Made by a program: the position numbers and the translations under genes
Shown here: piece after piece, positions 7,737 to 15,681 of the stretch
Layout of the letters: every line of letters starts with the position of its first letter
How positions within the stretch are numbered: position 1 is the first letter of the stretch
Notes under the pieces: generated by a model
Told to the model about the DNA's origin: nothing
Seen by the model: only the letters and a program-made list of their open reading frames with translations
Databases searched by the model: none
From: Nitrolancea sp040255925
Lineage (GTDB): Bacteria > Chloroflexota > Chloroflexia > Thermomicrobiales > Thermomicrobiaceae
Assembly (NCBI GenBank): GCA_040255925.1
Contig: JBDZVX010000008.1
Span: 1 to 37,902, forward strand
DNA length: 37,902 nt
Direction of reading: 5' to 3'

Positions 7737-8762
7737 ATGCCTGTACGGGTAGGGATCAATGGGTTCGGCCGCATTGGCCGGCAGGTCCTGAAAGCGATTG
7801 TCGGCGAGTATGATGACACGCTTCAGGTTGTCGCCGTCAATGACCTGACTAGCCCGGAGACACTCGCGCACCTGCTCAAATACGATTCCACCTACGGCCG
7901 GTATGACTACGAGGTCCGGGTGACGGACAGCACCATCACGGTCGGCGATCAGGAGATCAAGATTGTCTCCGAGCGCAACCCGGCCAACCTTCCCTGGGCT
8001 GAGCTTGCTGTCGATCTCGTCATCGAGTCCACCGGCTTTTTCACCAACGCGGCGGACGCTCGTGCTCACCTTGCCGCCGGCGCGAAGAAAGTCATCATCA
8101 CCGCGCCAGCGAAGAACGAGGACATTACCGTCGTCCTCGGGGTCAACGAACAACAGTACAATCCGCAGGAGCACCACATCATTTCGAACGCATCCTGCAC
8201 CACCAACTGTCTCGCGCCGGTCGCCAAGGTCGTCCAGGATACCTATGGTATCCGCCGAGGCTTGGTCACCACCGTCCACTCCTACACCAACGATCAGGTA
8301 ACCCTGGATGGTCCTCACAAGGATCTCCGCCGAGCCCGTGGGGCCGCGCAAAATATCGTCCCGACAACCACCGGCGCCGCCCGTGCCTTGGCGCTGGTCA
8401 TCCCGGAACTCAAGGGGAAGTTCGATGGCCTCGCGCTCCGGGTACCGACACCAACCGTTTCGATCATCGACTTCGTGGCGGAGGTTGAAAAGCCGACGAC
8501 GGTCGATGAATTGAACGCGACGTTCCGCGCCGCCGCCGAGGGCGATCTCGCCGGCATCCTGGGCTACACCGATGAGCCGCTGGTCTCCACCGATTTCCGT
8601 GGCGAATCGGAGTCGGCAGTCATCGATAGCCTCTCGACCATGGTCATGGAAGGGACAATGGTCAAGGTGATTGCCTGGTACGACAACGAGTGGGGGTACT
8701 CCTGCCGTGTGGCGGACCTCGCCAATATGGTTGCCGAGGCGGGCATCGAAGCAGCCGACTAG
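7737..8762 (+). CDS. gap: Glyceraldehyde-3-phosphate dehydrogenase, type I
   Basis: The 341-residue enzyme oxidatively phosphorylates glyceraldehyde-3-phosphate to 1,3-bisphosphoglycerate. The N-terminus VGINGFGRIGRQVLKAI is the dinucleotide-binding fold. Asp36 in VAVNDLT at the end of the second strand favours NAD over NADP. The active site is SNASCTTNCLAPV with the nucleophile Cys154, followed by the HSYTNDQ region. The C-terminus holds WYDNEWGYSCRVADL. The ATG at 7737 is preceded by AGAGGAGAGGGAG. It is followed by pgk after a 179-bp spacer holding a large inverted repeat, so the two genes may be expressed at different levels. Confidence 0.97.
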   Translation: MPVRVGINGFGRIGRQVLKAIVGEYDDTLQVVAVNDLTSPETLAHLLKYDSTYGRYDYEVRVTDSTITVGDQEIKIVSERNPANLPWAELAVDLVIESTGFFTNAADARAHLAAGAKKVIITAPAKNEDITVVLGVNEQQYNPQEHHIISNASCTTNCLAPVAKVVQDTYGIRRGLVTTVHSYTNDQVTLDGPHKDLRRARGAAQNIVPTTTGAARALALVIPELKGKFDGLALRVPTPTVSIIDFVAEVEKPTTVDELNATFRAAAEGDLAGILGYTDEPLVSTDFRGESESAVIDSLSTMVMEGTMVKVIAWYDNEWGYSCRVADLANMVAEAGIEAAD

Positions 8763-8770
8763 GAACGGGA

Positions 8771-8874
8771 ACGGCCCTCACCCCCGGCCCCTCTCCCAAC
8801 TCTGGAAAGGGGAGCAAGCTCGGAAATAGTTCCCCTCCCCTAGGATTGGGGGAGGGGCTAGGGGTGGGGGCCGT
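8771..8874. repeat. Large imperfect palindrome between gap and pgk (REP-like)
   Basis: Two 29-nt arms, 8771-8799 and 8846-8874, are inverted copies matching at 25 of 29 positions by hand alignment. Both are built of CCCC/GGGG-rich runs (5' arm begins ACGGCCCTCACCCCC). The 46-nt centre can pair further (GGGGA near 8809 with TCCCC near 8831). A half-copy of the same arm occurs at 16047-16074. In translation such DNA gives runs like LTPGPSPN, which I recognise as a common spurious reading of dispersed intergenic repeats. In the mRNA it would form a strong hairpin between two glycolytic genes. It has no T-tract, so it does not look like a terminator. Confidence 0.75.
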
Positions 8875-8941
8875 AATCATGGTATTGAAACGCATCATTT
8901 GACCGAGACTAGCTGGAGTCAGGAAGGGAGAACGGGTCCGT

Positions 8942-10138
8942 ATGGAGATTCTCACGCTCCAAGACCTCGATGTACAAGGCAAGCGTGTCCTCGTCCGCGT
9001 CGATTACAACGTACCGATCGAAGACGGCAGGATCACCGATGACACCCGGATACGGGCGACACTACCGACGATCGCGGCGCTGCGGGAAGCGGGTGCCCGG
9101 ACGGTGCTCGTATCACATCTTGGCCGCCCGAAGGGTCAGGTTCGCGAGAATCTCCGCTTAGCGCCAGTCGCCCGGCACCTCGCCGAACTCCTCGGGATCG
9201 ATGTGGCCTACGCGCGGGATACCGTCGGTCCAGAGGCTCAGGCGATGGTCGCCGGCCTGGCAGATGGCGATGTCGGCCTGCTGGAGAATGTGCGGTTCGA
9301 CCCGCGGGAAGAGAAGAACGATTCGGAGTTCGCGGGGGAACTTGCGGGACTGGCCGACTGCTTCGTCAACGACGCGTTTGGAACCGCCCACCGCGCGCAT
9401 GCTTCGACGGTCGGCGTCGCGGCCCTGCTCCCGTCGGCTGCCGGTCTTCTGCTGGAGCGAGAGATCGCGGCGCTCTCCCGCGTGACCTCCACGCCGGAGC
9501 ACCCGTTCGCGCTGATTCTCGGTGGTGCGAAAGTCTCCGACAAGATCGGCGTGATCGACCACCTGCTCACACGTGTCGATTTGATCCTGATCGGCGGCGG
9601 CATGGCCAATACCTTCCTCAAGGTCCAAGGAATCGAGATCGGCCGCTCGTTGGTTGAAAACGATAAGCTAGATGTCGCGGAATCAGCGCTCAACCGGGCA
9701 AAAGAACTCGGCGTGAGCGTGCTGCTGCCGGTTGATGCCGTGGTGGCCGGCAAACTTTCGGCGGATGCACCGAGACGGACAGTAGCGATCGATGACGTCG
9801 GGCCGGATGACGCGATCTTCGATATCGGTCCGGCCACGGTTGCCGGCTTTGCTGCCTCGCTGGCGAACACCCGGACGGTCGTCTGGAACGGCCCGATGGG
9901 CGTCTTCGAAGTCGCCCCCTTCGCCGATGGGACTCGCGGCGTGGCCGATGCGGTCGCCCGCTCGAACGGTTTCACCGTAGTTGGCGGTGGCGATTCGGTC
10001 GCGGCGATCGAGCAGCTTGGAGTGGCCGATAAGATTTCGCACATTTCCACCGGCGGCGGGGCGACGCTGGAATTCCTCGAAGGGAAGGACCTGCCGGGGA
10101 TCGCCATCCTGAGAAAGGATGCGAGCGCTCATGCGTAA
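8942..10138 (+). CDS. pgk: Phosphoglycerate kinase
   Basis: The 398-residue enzyme transfers phosphate from 1,3-bisphosphoglycerate to ADP. N-domain substrate motifs are RVLVRVDYNVP, SHLGRPKG and LLENVRFDPREEKND. The hinge and C-domain carry LILGGAKVSDKIGVI, LIGGGMANTFL, VVWNGPMGVFE and the nucleotide loop VVGGGDSVAAIE, ending HISTGGGATLEFLEGK. All substrate and nucleotide signatures are intact. The ATG at 8942 follows AGGAAGGGAG with a rather long spacer. Its last codons overlap the start of tpiA by 8 nt, so the two are probably translationally coupled. Confidence 0.97.
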   Translation: MEILTLQDLDVQGKRVLVRVDYNVPIEDGRITDDTRIRATLPTIAALREAGARTVLVSHLGRPKGQVRENLRLAPVARHLAELLGIDVAYARDTVGPEAQAMVAGLADGDVGLLENVRFDPREEKNDSEFAGELAGLADCFVNDAFGTAHRAHASTVGVAALLPSAAGLLLEREIAALSRVTSTPEHPFALILGGAKVSDKIGVIDHLLTRVDLILIGGGMANTFLKVQGIEIGRSLVENDKLDVAESALNRAKELGVSVLLPVDAVVAGKLSADAPRRTVAIDDVGPDDAIFDIGPATVAGFAASLANTRTVVWNGPMGVFEVAPFADGTRGVADAVARSNGFTVVGGGDSVAAIEQLGVADKISHISTGGGATLEFLEGKDLPGIAILRKDASAHA

Positions 10139-10892
10139 GCCGATCATCGCCGGCAACTGGAAAATGAATACGACCTATGAGGAGGCATTAGCGCTCGCCG
10201 AGGCGCTGGTGCCGGTTCTCGGGGCCGCTCCGGCGATCGAGACCGTGCTCATCCCGCCGTTTCCCTGGATCGTGCCGGTGTCTCAGATCGCCAATGGCTC
10301 GGTCGTCCTGGTTGGGGCGCAGAATACGGCGGTCGAAGACAAGGGTGCCTATACCGGGGAAGTATCGGCCTGGATGCTGGCGCCATTTTGCGCCTACATC
10401 ATCGTCGGCCATAGCGAGCGCCGTCATATTCTTGGCGAAGGCGATGACCTGGTGGCGGCCAAACTCCGCGCGGTTCTCCGCAACGGCGTGCGTCCGATCC
10501 TCTGCGTTGGGGAACTTCTCGAAGAGCGGGAGCGCGGCGAGGCCTTCAGCGTGGTTGAGCGACAGATCCGGAGCACGCTGACCGGACTGGAGCCCGAGCA
10601 GATCACCAGCACCGTGATCGCCTACGAGCCGGTCTGGGCGATTGGCACCGGCCGCGCGGCGTTTCCCGACGATGCCCAGGAGATGGCGAACTGGATTCGG
10701 CGCGTCCTGGCCGAGATCGCGGGCGAACCAGCGGCCGCGGCAGTGCGCATCCAGTATGGCGGCAGTGTGACCGCATTGAACGCCCGTGGATTCCTGGAGC
10801 TTCCGGATATCGATGGCGCACTGGTAGGCGGCGCGAGCTTGAAGGCCACGGAGTTCGGCGCGATCGTCGCCGCGTGCCCCCAGCCGGACTGA
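10131..10892 (+). CDS. tpiA: Triosephosphate isomerase
   Basis: The 253-residue TIM barrel interconverts dihydroxyacetone phosphate and glyceraldehyde-3-phosphate. Catalytic residues are all visible: Lys11 in AGNWKMN, His94 in VGHSERR and Glu166 in AYEPVWAIGTG. The phosphate-binding YGGSV and GGASLK follow near the end. The ATG at 10131 gives the standard MRKPIIAGNWKMN start. An in-frame ATG at 10119 would add four residues and is less likely. It overlaps the pgk stop by 8 nt (ATGCGTAA). It completes a gap-pgk-tpiA run, with secG starting 64 bp later. Confidence 0.97.
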   Translation: MRKPIIAGNWKMNTTYEEALALAEALVPVLGAAPAIETVLIPPFPWIVPVSQIANGSVVLVGAQNTAVEDKGAYTGEVSAWMLAPFCAYIIVGHSERRHILGEGDDLVAAKLRAVLRNGVRPILCVGELLEERERGEAFSVVERQIRSTLTGLEPEQITSTVIAYEPVWAIGTGRAAFPDDAQEMANWIRRVLAEIAGEPAAAAVRIQYGGSVTALNARGFLELPDIDGALVGGASLKATEFGAIVAACPQPD

Positions 10893-10920
10893 CTGGCAGG
10901 CACACAGGCTATGGTATAGT
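10893..10920 (+). promoter_or_regulatory. Candidate promoter for secG
   Basis: CTGGCA (10893-10898) and TATAGT (10915-10920) are 16 bp apart, and TGG just before the hexamer gives an extended -10. It lies directly after the tpiA stop and would give a leader of about 30 nt before secG. This would make the secG/solute-binding-protein pair partly independent of glycolysis. Confidence 0.5.
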
Positions 10921-10956
10921 TCGCCGTACGTGAATCGTGCGCAGTGGAGGTAGCTG

Positions 10957-11178
10957 GTGGAGATTGCACTCAACCTCGCGATGATCCTGGTGTCGATCGT
11001 CATGATGGTCGTGATCCTGGCGCAGAGTAAAGGGTCGGGTTTCAGCGGCGCGTTCGGCGGGGATTCTTCGTCCATTTACCGCTCCCGCCGTGGCGTCGAG
11101 AAGGTGCTCTTTCAGTTCACCATCGGCGCCGCCGCTGCATTCATTCTGATCGCGTTGCTTTCGACCTTCATCCTGTAA
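10957..11178 (+). CDS. secG: SecG, preprotein translocase subunit
   Basis: This 73-residue protein has two membrane helices (about 2-22 and 52-72). They are joined by the SecG loop containing QSKGSGFSGAFGG and a basic stretch (SRRGVEKVL). SecG joins SecYE and assists export. The start is GTG at 10957, supported by GGAGGT at 10946-10951. secG commonly follows tpiA in Gram-positive and related genomes. Its stop lies 8 nt before the next gene, which suggests coupling. Confidence 0.92.
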   Translation: MEIALNLAMILVSIVMMVVILAQSKGSGFSGAFGGDSSSIYRSRRGVEKVLFQFTIGAAAAFILIALLSTFIL

Positions 11179-11186
11179 CCGAGCGG

Positions 11187-12953
11187 GTGATTGAACAACA
11201 ACCGGTACAGCCCCGGCGTCCACCCAGATTGCATCGTGCGAAACTGCCGTCGAGCCGCGTTCTGATCGCGGCCGCGATCGTTGCGCTACTCCTGGCTGTA
11301 CTCCTCCTGGCACGTTGGTGGACAAACCGCGGCGGTCCCACCCTGGATCCAACACTCCTGCCGGCCTTCGGTGGCTCGTACACCGAGGGTGTGGTCGGCA
11401 TTCCTTCCACACTCAACCCACTCCTGGCTCAGAATCAGGGCGAGCGGGACATCGCCTCGGTCCTCTTTGATGGACTGACGCGGGTGGATGGGTCCGGCAT
11501 CCCTCAGCCGGTCCTCGCCAAGGAGTGGCGGGTGAGCGATGATGGGCTGGACTACACGTTTCTCTTGCGCCGCGACGCCAAGTGGCACGATGGAGAGCCG
11601 ATCACCGCGCAGGATGTGCTCTTCACGATCCGCCTGATCCAAGATCCGGACTTCCCAGGCGACCAAGACCTCGCGCGGTTTTGGCGCGGCATCGTACCCG
11701 GAGCGACTGATGACTGGACGGTAACGTTCCACCTGCTGCAACCCTTCGCCCCGTTCCCAAACTACGCCGCGGTCCCGATTCTGCCAAAGCATCTGCTGGC
11801 CGGCACGCTGGCGCGAGATCTCGCCAGGGAGCCATTCAGCCAGGCGCCAGTGGGCTCCGGCCCGTTCCAGTTCGTCTCACTCGACTCAGACGGCAAGCAG
11901 GTGGAATTGAAGGCCAATACCAGCTACGTGGGCGGCAAGCCGTACCTCGACAAAGTGACCTTCCGGTTCTACCAGGATGCCGATGCGTTGATCTCGGCGA
12001 TGAAAAAGGACAAGGTGCAGGGTGCAGGGTTCGTTCCGGTCGATCAGCTCTTCCGGAAGGGAACCATTCCAAAGAACGATATCGTCTACGCCCCGGAGAT
12101 CTCAGGCTTCACCGGGCTGTTCTTTAACCTTCGGAGCCCGATCTTCACCAATGTTCAGGTCCGCCGGGCCATTCAACTAGCCATCGACCGGCAGGCGATC
12201 GTCAACAACGCACTCGGTGGACAGGCGGAACTGGGGCATGGTCCGATCCCAGCCAGTTCCTGGGCCTACGAGCCGATAGGTCAGCCAGAACACGATCTGG
12301 ATCGAGCCGGGCAGATGCTCGCGGCTGCCGGATGGAAGGACTCCAACGGCGACGGAATTCTCGATAATGGATCGAACCAGCTCAGCTTTCCGCTAATGGT
12401 CAATGCCGACGATCCTCAGCGAGTTGCGGTCGCGACCGGCATCTCGCGCGAACTCCAGAAGCTTGGCGTCCAGGTCACAGTGCAGCCCGCCTCATCCGGG
12501 CAAGTCAACCAGGCGCTGGCCGGGCGGCAGTTCACCGCGGCACTCTTCGGCTGGCAATCCGCGAGCGGCGATCCCGATTCCTTTCAGTTGTGGCACTCGT
12601 CCGAGGCGGATAGCGGACTCAATTTCAGCGGGTTCCGGAACCAGAAAGCCGACCGGCTGCTGTCGGAAGCCCGGACCACGTCAAATCTGGATCGACGAAA
12701 AGACCTCTACACCCAGTTCCAGAAGCTGTTCGCCGATCAGGTTCCGGCGGTGGTGCTCTACTATCCGCGCTACCACTTCGCCGTTTCATCGAAAGTCCAC
12801 GGGATTCAGGCATCGCCTTTGATCGCGCCAAGTGACCGGCTAAACGGATTGTCCACGTGGTTCGTCAAGAGCGCCGGGCACAAATTACCGTCGCCGTCAC
12901 CCGCATCGTCACCGGTTGCGTCCCCCGCGCCATCACCGCCGACAGCGTCCTGA
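11187..12953 (+). CDS. Family 5 (peptide/nickel type) solute-binding protein, membrane anchored
   Basis: The 588-residue product has a basic N-terminus, a membrane helix at about 25-43, and then an extracellular SBP_bac_5 domain. Family features include GIPSTLNPLL, LFDGLTRVDGSGIPQPVLAKEW, YTFLLRRDAKWHDGEPITAQDV, RRAIQLAIDRQAIV and HDLDRAGQMLAAAGW. Such proteins bind peptides or other solutes for ABC importers. No lipobox cysteine is seen after the helix, so it is probably held by an uncleaved signal anchor. The C-terminus is a Ser/Pro/Ala-rich tail (about 568-588). The start is GTG at 11187, 8 nt after secG, with only a weak ribosome site. No permease or ATPase genes lie nearby, so it is an orphan component. 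The ligand is unknown. Confidence 0.85.
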   Translation: MIEQQPVQPRRPPRLHRAKLPSSRVLIAAAIVALLLAVLLLARWWTNRGGPTLDPTLLPAFGGSYTEGVVGIPSTLNPLLAQNQGERDIASVLFDGLTRVDGSGIPQPVLAKEWRVSDDGLDYTFLLRRDAKWHDGEPITAQDVLFTIRLIQDPDFPGDQDLARFWRGIVPGATDDWTVTFHLLQPFAPFPNYAAVPILPKHLLAGTLARDLAREPFSQAPVGSGPFQFVSLDSDGKQVELKANTSYVGGKPYLDKVTFRFYQDADALISAMKKDKVQGAGFVPVDQLFRKGTIPKNDIVYAPEISGFTGLFFNLRSPIFTNVQVRRAIQLAIDRQAIVNNALGGQAELGHGPIPASSWAYEPIGQPEHDLDRAGQMLAAAGWKDSNGDGILDNGSNQLSFPLMVNADDPQRVAVATGISRELQKLGVQVTVQPASSGQVNQALAGRQFTAALFGWQSASGDPDSFQLWHSSEADSGLNFSGFRNQKADRLLSEARTTSNLDRRKDLYTQFQKLFADQVPAVVLYYPRYHFAVSSKVHGIQASPLIAPSDRLNGLSTWFVKSAGHKLPSPSPASSPVASPAPSPPTAS

Positions 12954-13017
12954 CAGCCATGCACGTGGAAGAACGGAGCCACCAGCTGGTACGGTCGTCC
13001 CGAATGAGAGACTGGAG

Positions 13018-13023
13018 TATAAT
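13018..13023 (+). promoter_or_regulatory. Candidate -10 element for tatA
   Basis: A perfect TATAAT lies 50 bp before the tatA start. The -35 region is poor. A perfect TTGACA at 13045-13050 sits downstream of it and has no matching -10, so it is probably not part of this promoter. Confidence 0.4.
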
Positions 13024-13073
13024 CGGGGGAACAGTAAGCACGCGTTGACAAACGTATATGGAGGGCCCCCAAG

Positions 13074-13280
13074 ATGCCAAGCTTTAGCTGGCCCGAACTG
13101 GCGCTGATTCTTGTGATTGTGGTGGTCATCTTCGGTGTGGGAAAGCTACCGGAGATCGGTGGGGCACTCGGCCGGGGGATCAAAGAGTTCCGGTCGGCCG
13201 CGGATGACACCGGTGCAGCAAAGAACGGGAAACACCCGGAGCACGCTGAAGCTGAGCGATCCCGCAAGGACGCCTCGTAA
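13074..13280 (+). CDS. tatA: TatA/E-type twin-arginine translocase subunit
   Basis: This 68-residue protein has the TatA plan: a short N-terminus (MPSFSWPEL), one membrane helix (about 8-23, ALILVIVVVIFGVGKLPE), the conserved hinge phenylalanine-glycine, and an amphipathic helix (IGGALGRGIKEFRSAADD). A charged tail follows. TatA forms the pore for folded twin-arginine substrates. GGAGGG 8 nt before the ATG supports the start. tatC is not in the window. It is followed by a strong terminator, so it is probably a single-gene unit. Confidence 0.9.
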   Translation: MPSFSWPELALILVIVVVIFGVGKLPEIGGALGRGIKEFRSAADDTGAAKNGKHPEHAEAERSRKDAS

Positions 13281-13323
13281 ATCCGGACCTCCGGCTCATC
13301 GCAGTCAGGTCGTCATGGAACCG

Positions 13324-13343
13324 CCGGGCTATCGCCCGGTTTT
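13324..13343 (+). terminator. Intrinsic terminator after tatA
   Basis: CCGGGC, loop TATC, GCCCGG and then TTTT form a short, GC-rich stem with a T-tract 44 nt after the tatA stop. Flanking AACCG/CGGTT can extend it. The rest of 13281-13529 holds nothing else I can support except the candidate lepB promoter. Confidence 0.7.
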
Positions 13344-13470
13344 CGGCCTCATCATGGTGGCCACCATCCCGAACAGCAGGAACGGCAGTAGCACGTTGAA
13401 CGATTGGTCCGGTCGTCCAGCGATCCGGCTCCGGCACCAATCGTGCGCATGGCGCGAGAAGTCCGGCATG

Positions 13471-13476
13471 TATAAT
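13471..13476 (+). promoter_or_regulatory. Candidate -10 element for lepB
   Basis: A perfect TATAAT lies 54 bp before the lepB GTG. No convincing -35 is seen at 16-18 bp. Confidence 0.38.
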
Positions 13477-13529
13477 CGCATTGGACTACGGTGAATCTAC
13501 CGGCGGACAGGTGAAGTGTTGGAGGGTCT

Positions 13530-14228
13530 GTGTCCACGTCAAGCTCCGCCGAAAGCGCGGACCGCCCCGGCGACGAACCGAATGAAACGGTAGGAACGAC
13601 GGCGAAGAAGGCCCGTGCGAAGCGATCCCCTCTCTGGGACATCGTTGAAACACTGGTGCTCGCGTTACTGATCTTCGTCGCTGTCCGGAGCGTGGTGCTC
13701 AACTTCCGTGTCGATGGAAGCAGCATGGAGCCAAGCCTGCACAACGGTGAGATGTTGCTGGTCAACCGGCAGGTCTATACCCACTTCGACGCGAACAGTC
13801 TCCTCAGCGCGATCCCCGCAATCGGCCAACAGGTCGGCGATCAATGGTACTTGTTCCACCCGCCACAGCGGGGTGACATCGTCATCTTCGAGCCACCTCA
13901 GCCGCACTCCGAGCCGTACATCAAGCGAATCATCGGGCTTCCCGGCGAAACGGTTTCGATCCACGATGGCGGCGTCTACATCGATGGCAAGCGTCTTGAC
14001 GAGCCTTACCTGAATTCCCTGACCCTGAGTCAGGGGATCACGACGGGTCAACCGCATGTCGTCGAACCGGATCATGTCTTCGTGCTCGGCGATAACCGGA
14101 ACAACAGCAGTGACTCGCGGAGGTTTGGTTCGGTACCCATCCCCAACATCATCGGAAAGGCATGGGTTTCCTACTGGCCACCCGGTGATATGGCGGTCGT
14201 ACCCCACGAGACCTACGCCAAGAACTAA
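13530..14228 (+). CDS. lepB: Type I signal peptidase
   Basis: The 232-residue enzyme has a cytosolic N-tail rich in Ser/Glu/Lys, one membrane helix (about 38-57), and the external S26 catalytic domain. The serine is Ser65 in VDGSSMEPSL and the general-base lysine is Lys132 in YIKRIIGLPGE. The conserved GDNRNNSSDSRRFG and PIPNIIGKAW blocks follow. It removes signal peptides from Sec and Tat substrates. The start is GTG at 13530 with GGAGGG very close upstream. A roughly 30-residue insertion (about 84-107, HFDANSLLSAIPAIG) lies between the serine and lysine regions; similar inserts occur in Chloroflexota and cyanobacterial enzymes. Confidence 0.94.
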   Translation: MSTSSSAESADRPGDEPNETVGTTAKKARAKRSPLWDIVETLVLALLIFVAVRSVVLNFRVDGSSMEPSLHNGEMLLVNRQVYTHFDANSLLSAIPAIGQQVGDQWYLFHPPQRGDIVIFEPPQPHSEPYIKRIIGLPGETVSIHDGGVYIDGKRLDEPYLNSLTLSQGITTGQPHVVEPDHVFVLGDNRNNSSDSRRFGSVPIPNIIGKAWVSYWPPGDMAVVPHETYAKN

Positions 14229-14263
14229 ACCGAGCGCCTATAGCGAGATACGCGTGGCGATAG

Positions 14264-14350
14264 TAGAATCGATTCGACACATCTCTCGCCAGGACGGGCT
14301 ACGCGGCGTGCGGTCTGGGGCGATCCTTCGGTGCGCCGCCACGCGAGAGG
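14264..14350 (+). promoter_or_regulatory. Candidate promoter and folded leader of the DUF151 gene
   Basis: TAGAAT (14264-14269) overlaps a GAATCGATTC palindrome and could be a -10. The leader that follows holds two nested stems: CTCTCGC (14283-14289) with GCGAGAG (14343-14349), and GCGGCG (14303-14308) with CGCCGC (14334-14339). The outer 3' arm overlaps the purine-rich ribosome site (GAGAGGAAGG) of the next gene. Pairing would mask it. Confidence 0.35.
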
Positions 14351-14363
14351 AAGGTTCCGTACG

Positions 14364-14915
14364 ATGATTGAGACGGTCGTCGAGAGCATCCGGGTGAGTC
14401 TGGTGACGCAGCACCGGGTTGTGATCCTGAAAGAAGTGACCGGGGACCGGCACCTTCCGATTTGGATCGGGCCGTTCGAAGCCGAGGCCATTGCGATGGA
14501 GCTTCAGGGGGTGACAGCCGCCCGGCCGCTACCGTATGACCTGATGAAGACGATTATCGGCGACATGGGGGGAGACGTCCGGGAGATCCTCGTCACCGAC
14601 CTTGCCCAGGATGTCTTTTTCGCCCGGATCGTGATTGATACGAACGGCCGCTCGCTCGAAATCGACAGCCGGCCGAGCGACGCAATCGCGTTGGCCGTCC
14701 GCGCGCGGGTGCCGATCCTCGTTGATGAATCGGTCATGGAGCGGGCGGGGGTCAAGCTCGAAGCGGAAGTCGAGGGTGAGGAAGAGGAAGGAGCCGAAAT
14801 CCCTGAGCGGGAAGCGCTAGCCGGTGGTGGGCCATCCGGCGCGGACCTTTCCGTCTTCCGCGATTTCATCAACTCCCTCGACCTTGATGATTTCGAGAAA
14901 AAGCGCGATAACTAA
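14364..14915 (+). CDS. DUF151 bifunctional nuclease family protein
   Basis: The 183-residue product starts MIETVVESIRVSL. It has the BFN/DUF151 core (about 1-130): LPIWIGPFEAEAIAMELQG, RPLPYDLMKTII, FFARIVI, then DSRPSDAIALAVRARVPI. An acidic linker (EVEGEEEEGAEIPE) and a short helical tail follow. Plant and bacterial members have RNase/DNase activity, but the bacterial role is poorly defined. An in-frame ATG at 14331 would add 11 basic residues. The ATG at 14364 fits the family and has GAGGAAGG 9 nt upstream. It lies between lepB and sigR on the same strand. Confidence 0.9.
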   Translation: MIETVVESIRVSLVTQHRVVILKEVTGDRHLPIWIGPFEAEAIAMELQGVTAARPLPYDLMKTIIGDMGGDVREILVTDLAQDVFFARIVIDTNGRSLEIDSRPSDAIALAVRARVPILVDESVMERAGVKLEAEVEGEEEEGAEIPEREALAGGGPSGADLSVFRDFINSLDLDDFEKKRDN

Positions 14916-15069
14916 GCCGTCCAGCGAAACCCATCCGTCACTCCACCCCAACCGGGCTGGGCAGGTCCAGACAGATAGTCGTACCGGCCGTCGCCGGCCA
15001 AGCTTCGCAAGCGCCGCCCGATTTGGTTCGTGCGGCTGACCGTGATGATCGTGATGGAAGGTGCGGCCG

Positions 15070-15681
15070 GTGTCCGATGACCCCAACATGGATCACCCCG
15101 ATCAGAGCAGTACAACGGCGCTTCAGGAAGAAGCCCTTTCGCACATCGACGCGCTCTATCGAACCGCCTACCGGATGAGCGGCAACCCGGCGGATGCCGA
15201 GGATCTGGTCCAGGAGACCTATCTCCGCGCCTTCCGGTCGCTCCACCAGTTCCGTGCGGGCACAAATCTGCGTGCTTGGTTGTTCAAGATCTTGACGAAC
15301 GCTTTCATCAACGAATACCGGAAGCGGTCTCGTCAACCGCGGAGCACGTCGCTCGATGATGTTGAGGACTACTACTTGTACACGCACCTGATCGATTCGG
15401 GGATTCAGCCTACGGCCTCGCGGCCCGAGGAAGAGGTTTTGGCGAGCATCACCGATGACGACGTCCTGCGGGCGCTTGAAGCCCTCTCGGTGGAGTTTCG
15501 AGAGGTTGTGCTCCTAGCGGATGTTGAAGGATTCTCCTACCGGGAGATCGCCGAGATCATGGATATCCCGGTGGGTACCGTAATGTCGCGACTGCACCGG
15601 GCACGGCGGCGGTTACACCAGAGCTTGGTGGGAACGCCCATCGCATCGGGGCGTGCGGATGGGGATGGAACCGATGCCTAA
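15070..15681 (+). CDS. sigR: ECF sigma factor of the SigR/SigH (thiol-stress) type
   Basis: The 203-residue sigma factor has region 2 with NPADAEDLVQETYLRAF, HQFRAGTNLRAWLF and ILTNAFINEYRK, and region 4 with LADVEGFSYREIAEIM and PVGTVMSRLHRARRRL. The text closely resembles Streptomyces SigR as I remember it, including HQFR.GTNL.AWL and DVEGF.YKEIA. In actinobacteria SigR drives thioredoxin and thiol-repair genes on disulfide stress. GTG at 15070 was chosen because GGAAGG lies 8 nt upstream. A GTG at 15061 has no spacing, and an ATG at 15088 is also possible. It overlaps the anti-sigma gene by 8 nt. I could not find a GGGAAT-N18-GTT autoregulatory promoter upstream. Confidence 0.88.
   Translation: MSDDPNMDHPDQSSTTALQEEALSHIDALYRTAYRMSGNPADAEDLVQETYLRAFRSLHQFRAGTNLRAWLFKILTNAFINEYRKRSRQPRSTSLDDVEDYYLYTHLIDSGIQPTASRPEEEVLASITDDDVLRALEALSVEFREVVLLADVEGFSYREIAEIMDIPVGTVMSRLHRARRRLHQSLVGTPIASGRADGDGTDA

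Noticed and set aside
13045..13060. Perfect TTGACA next to TATATG in front of tatA
   Set aside because: The spacing is 4 bp, so these cannot form a sigma-70 promoter together.
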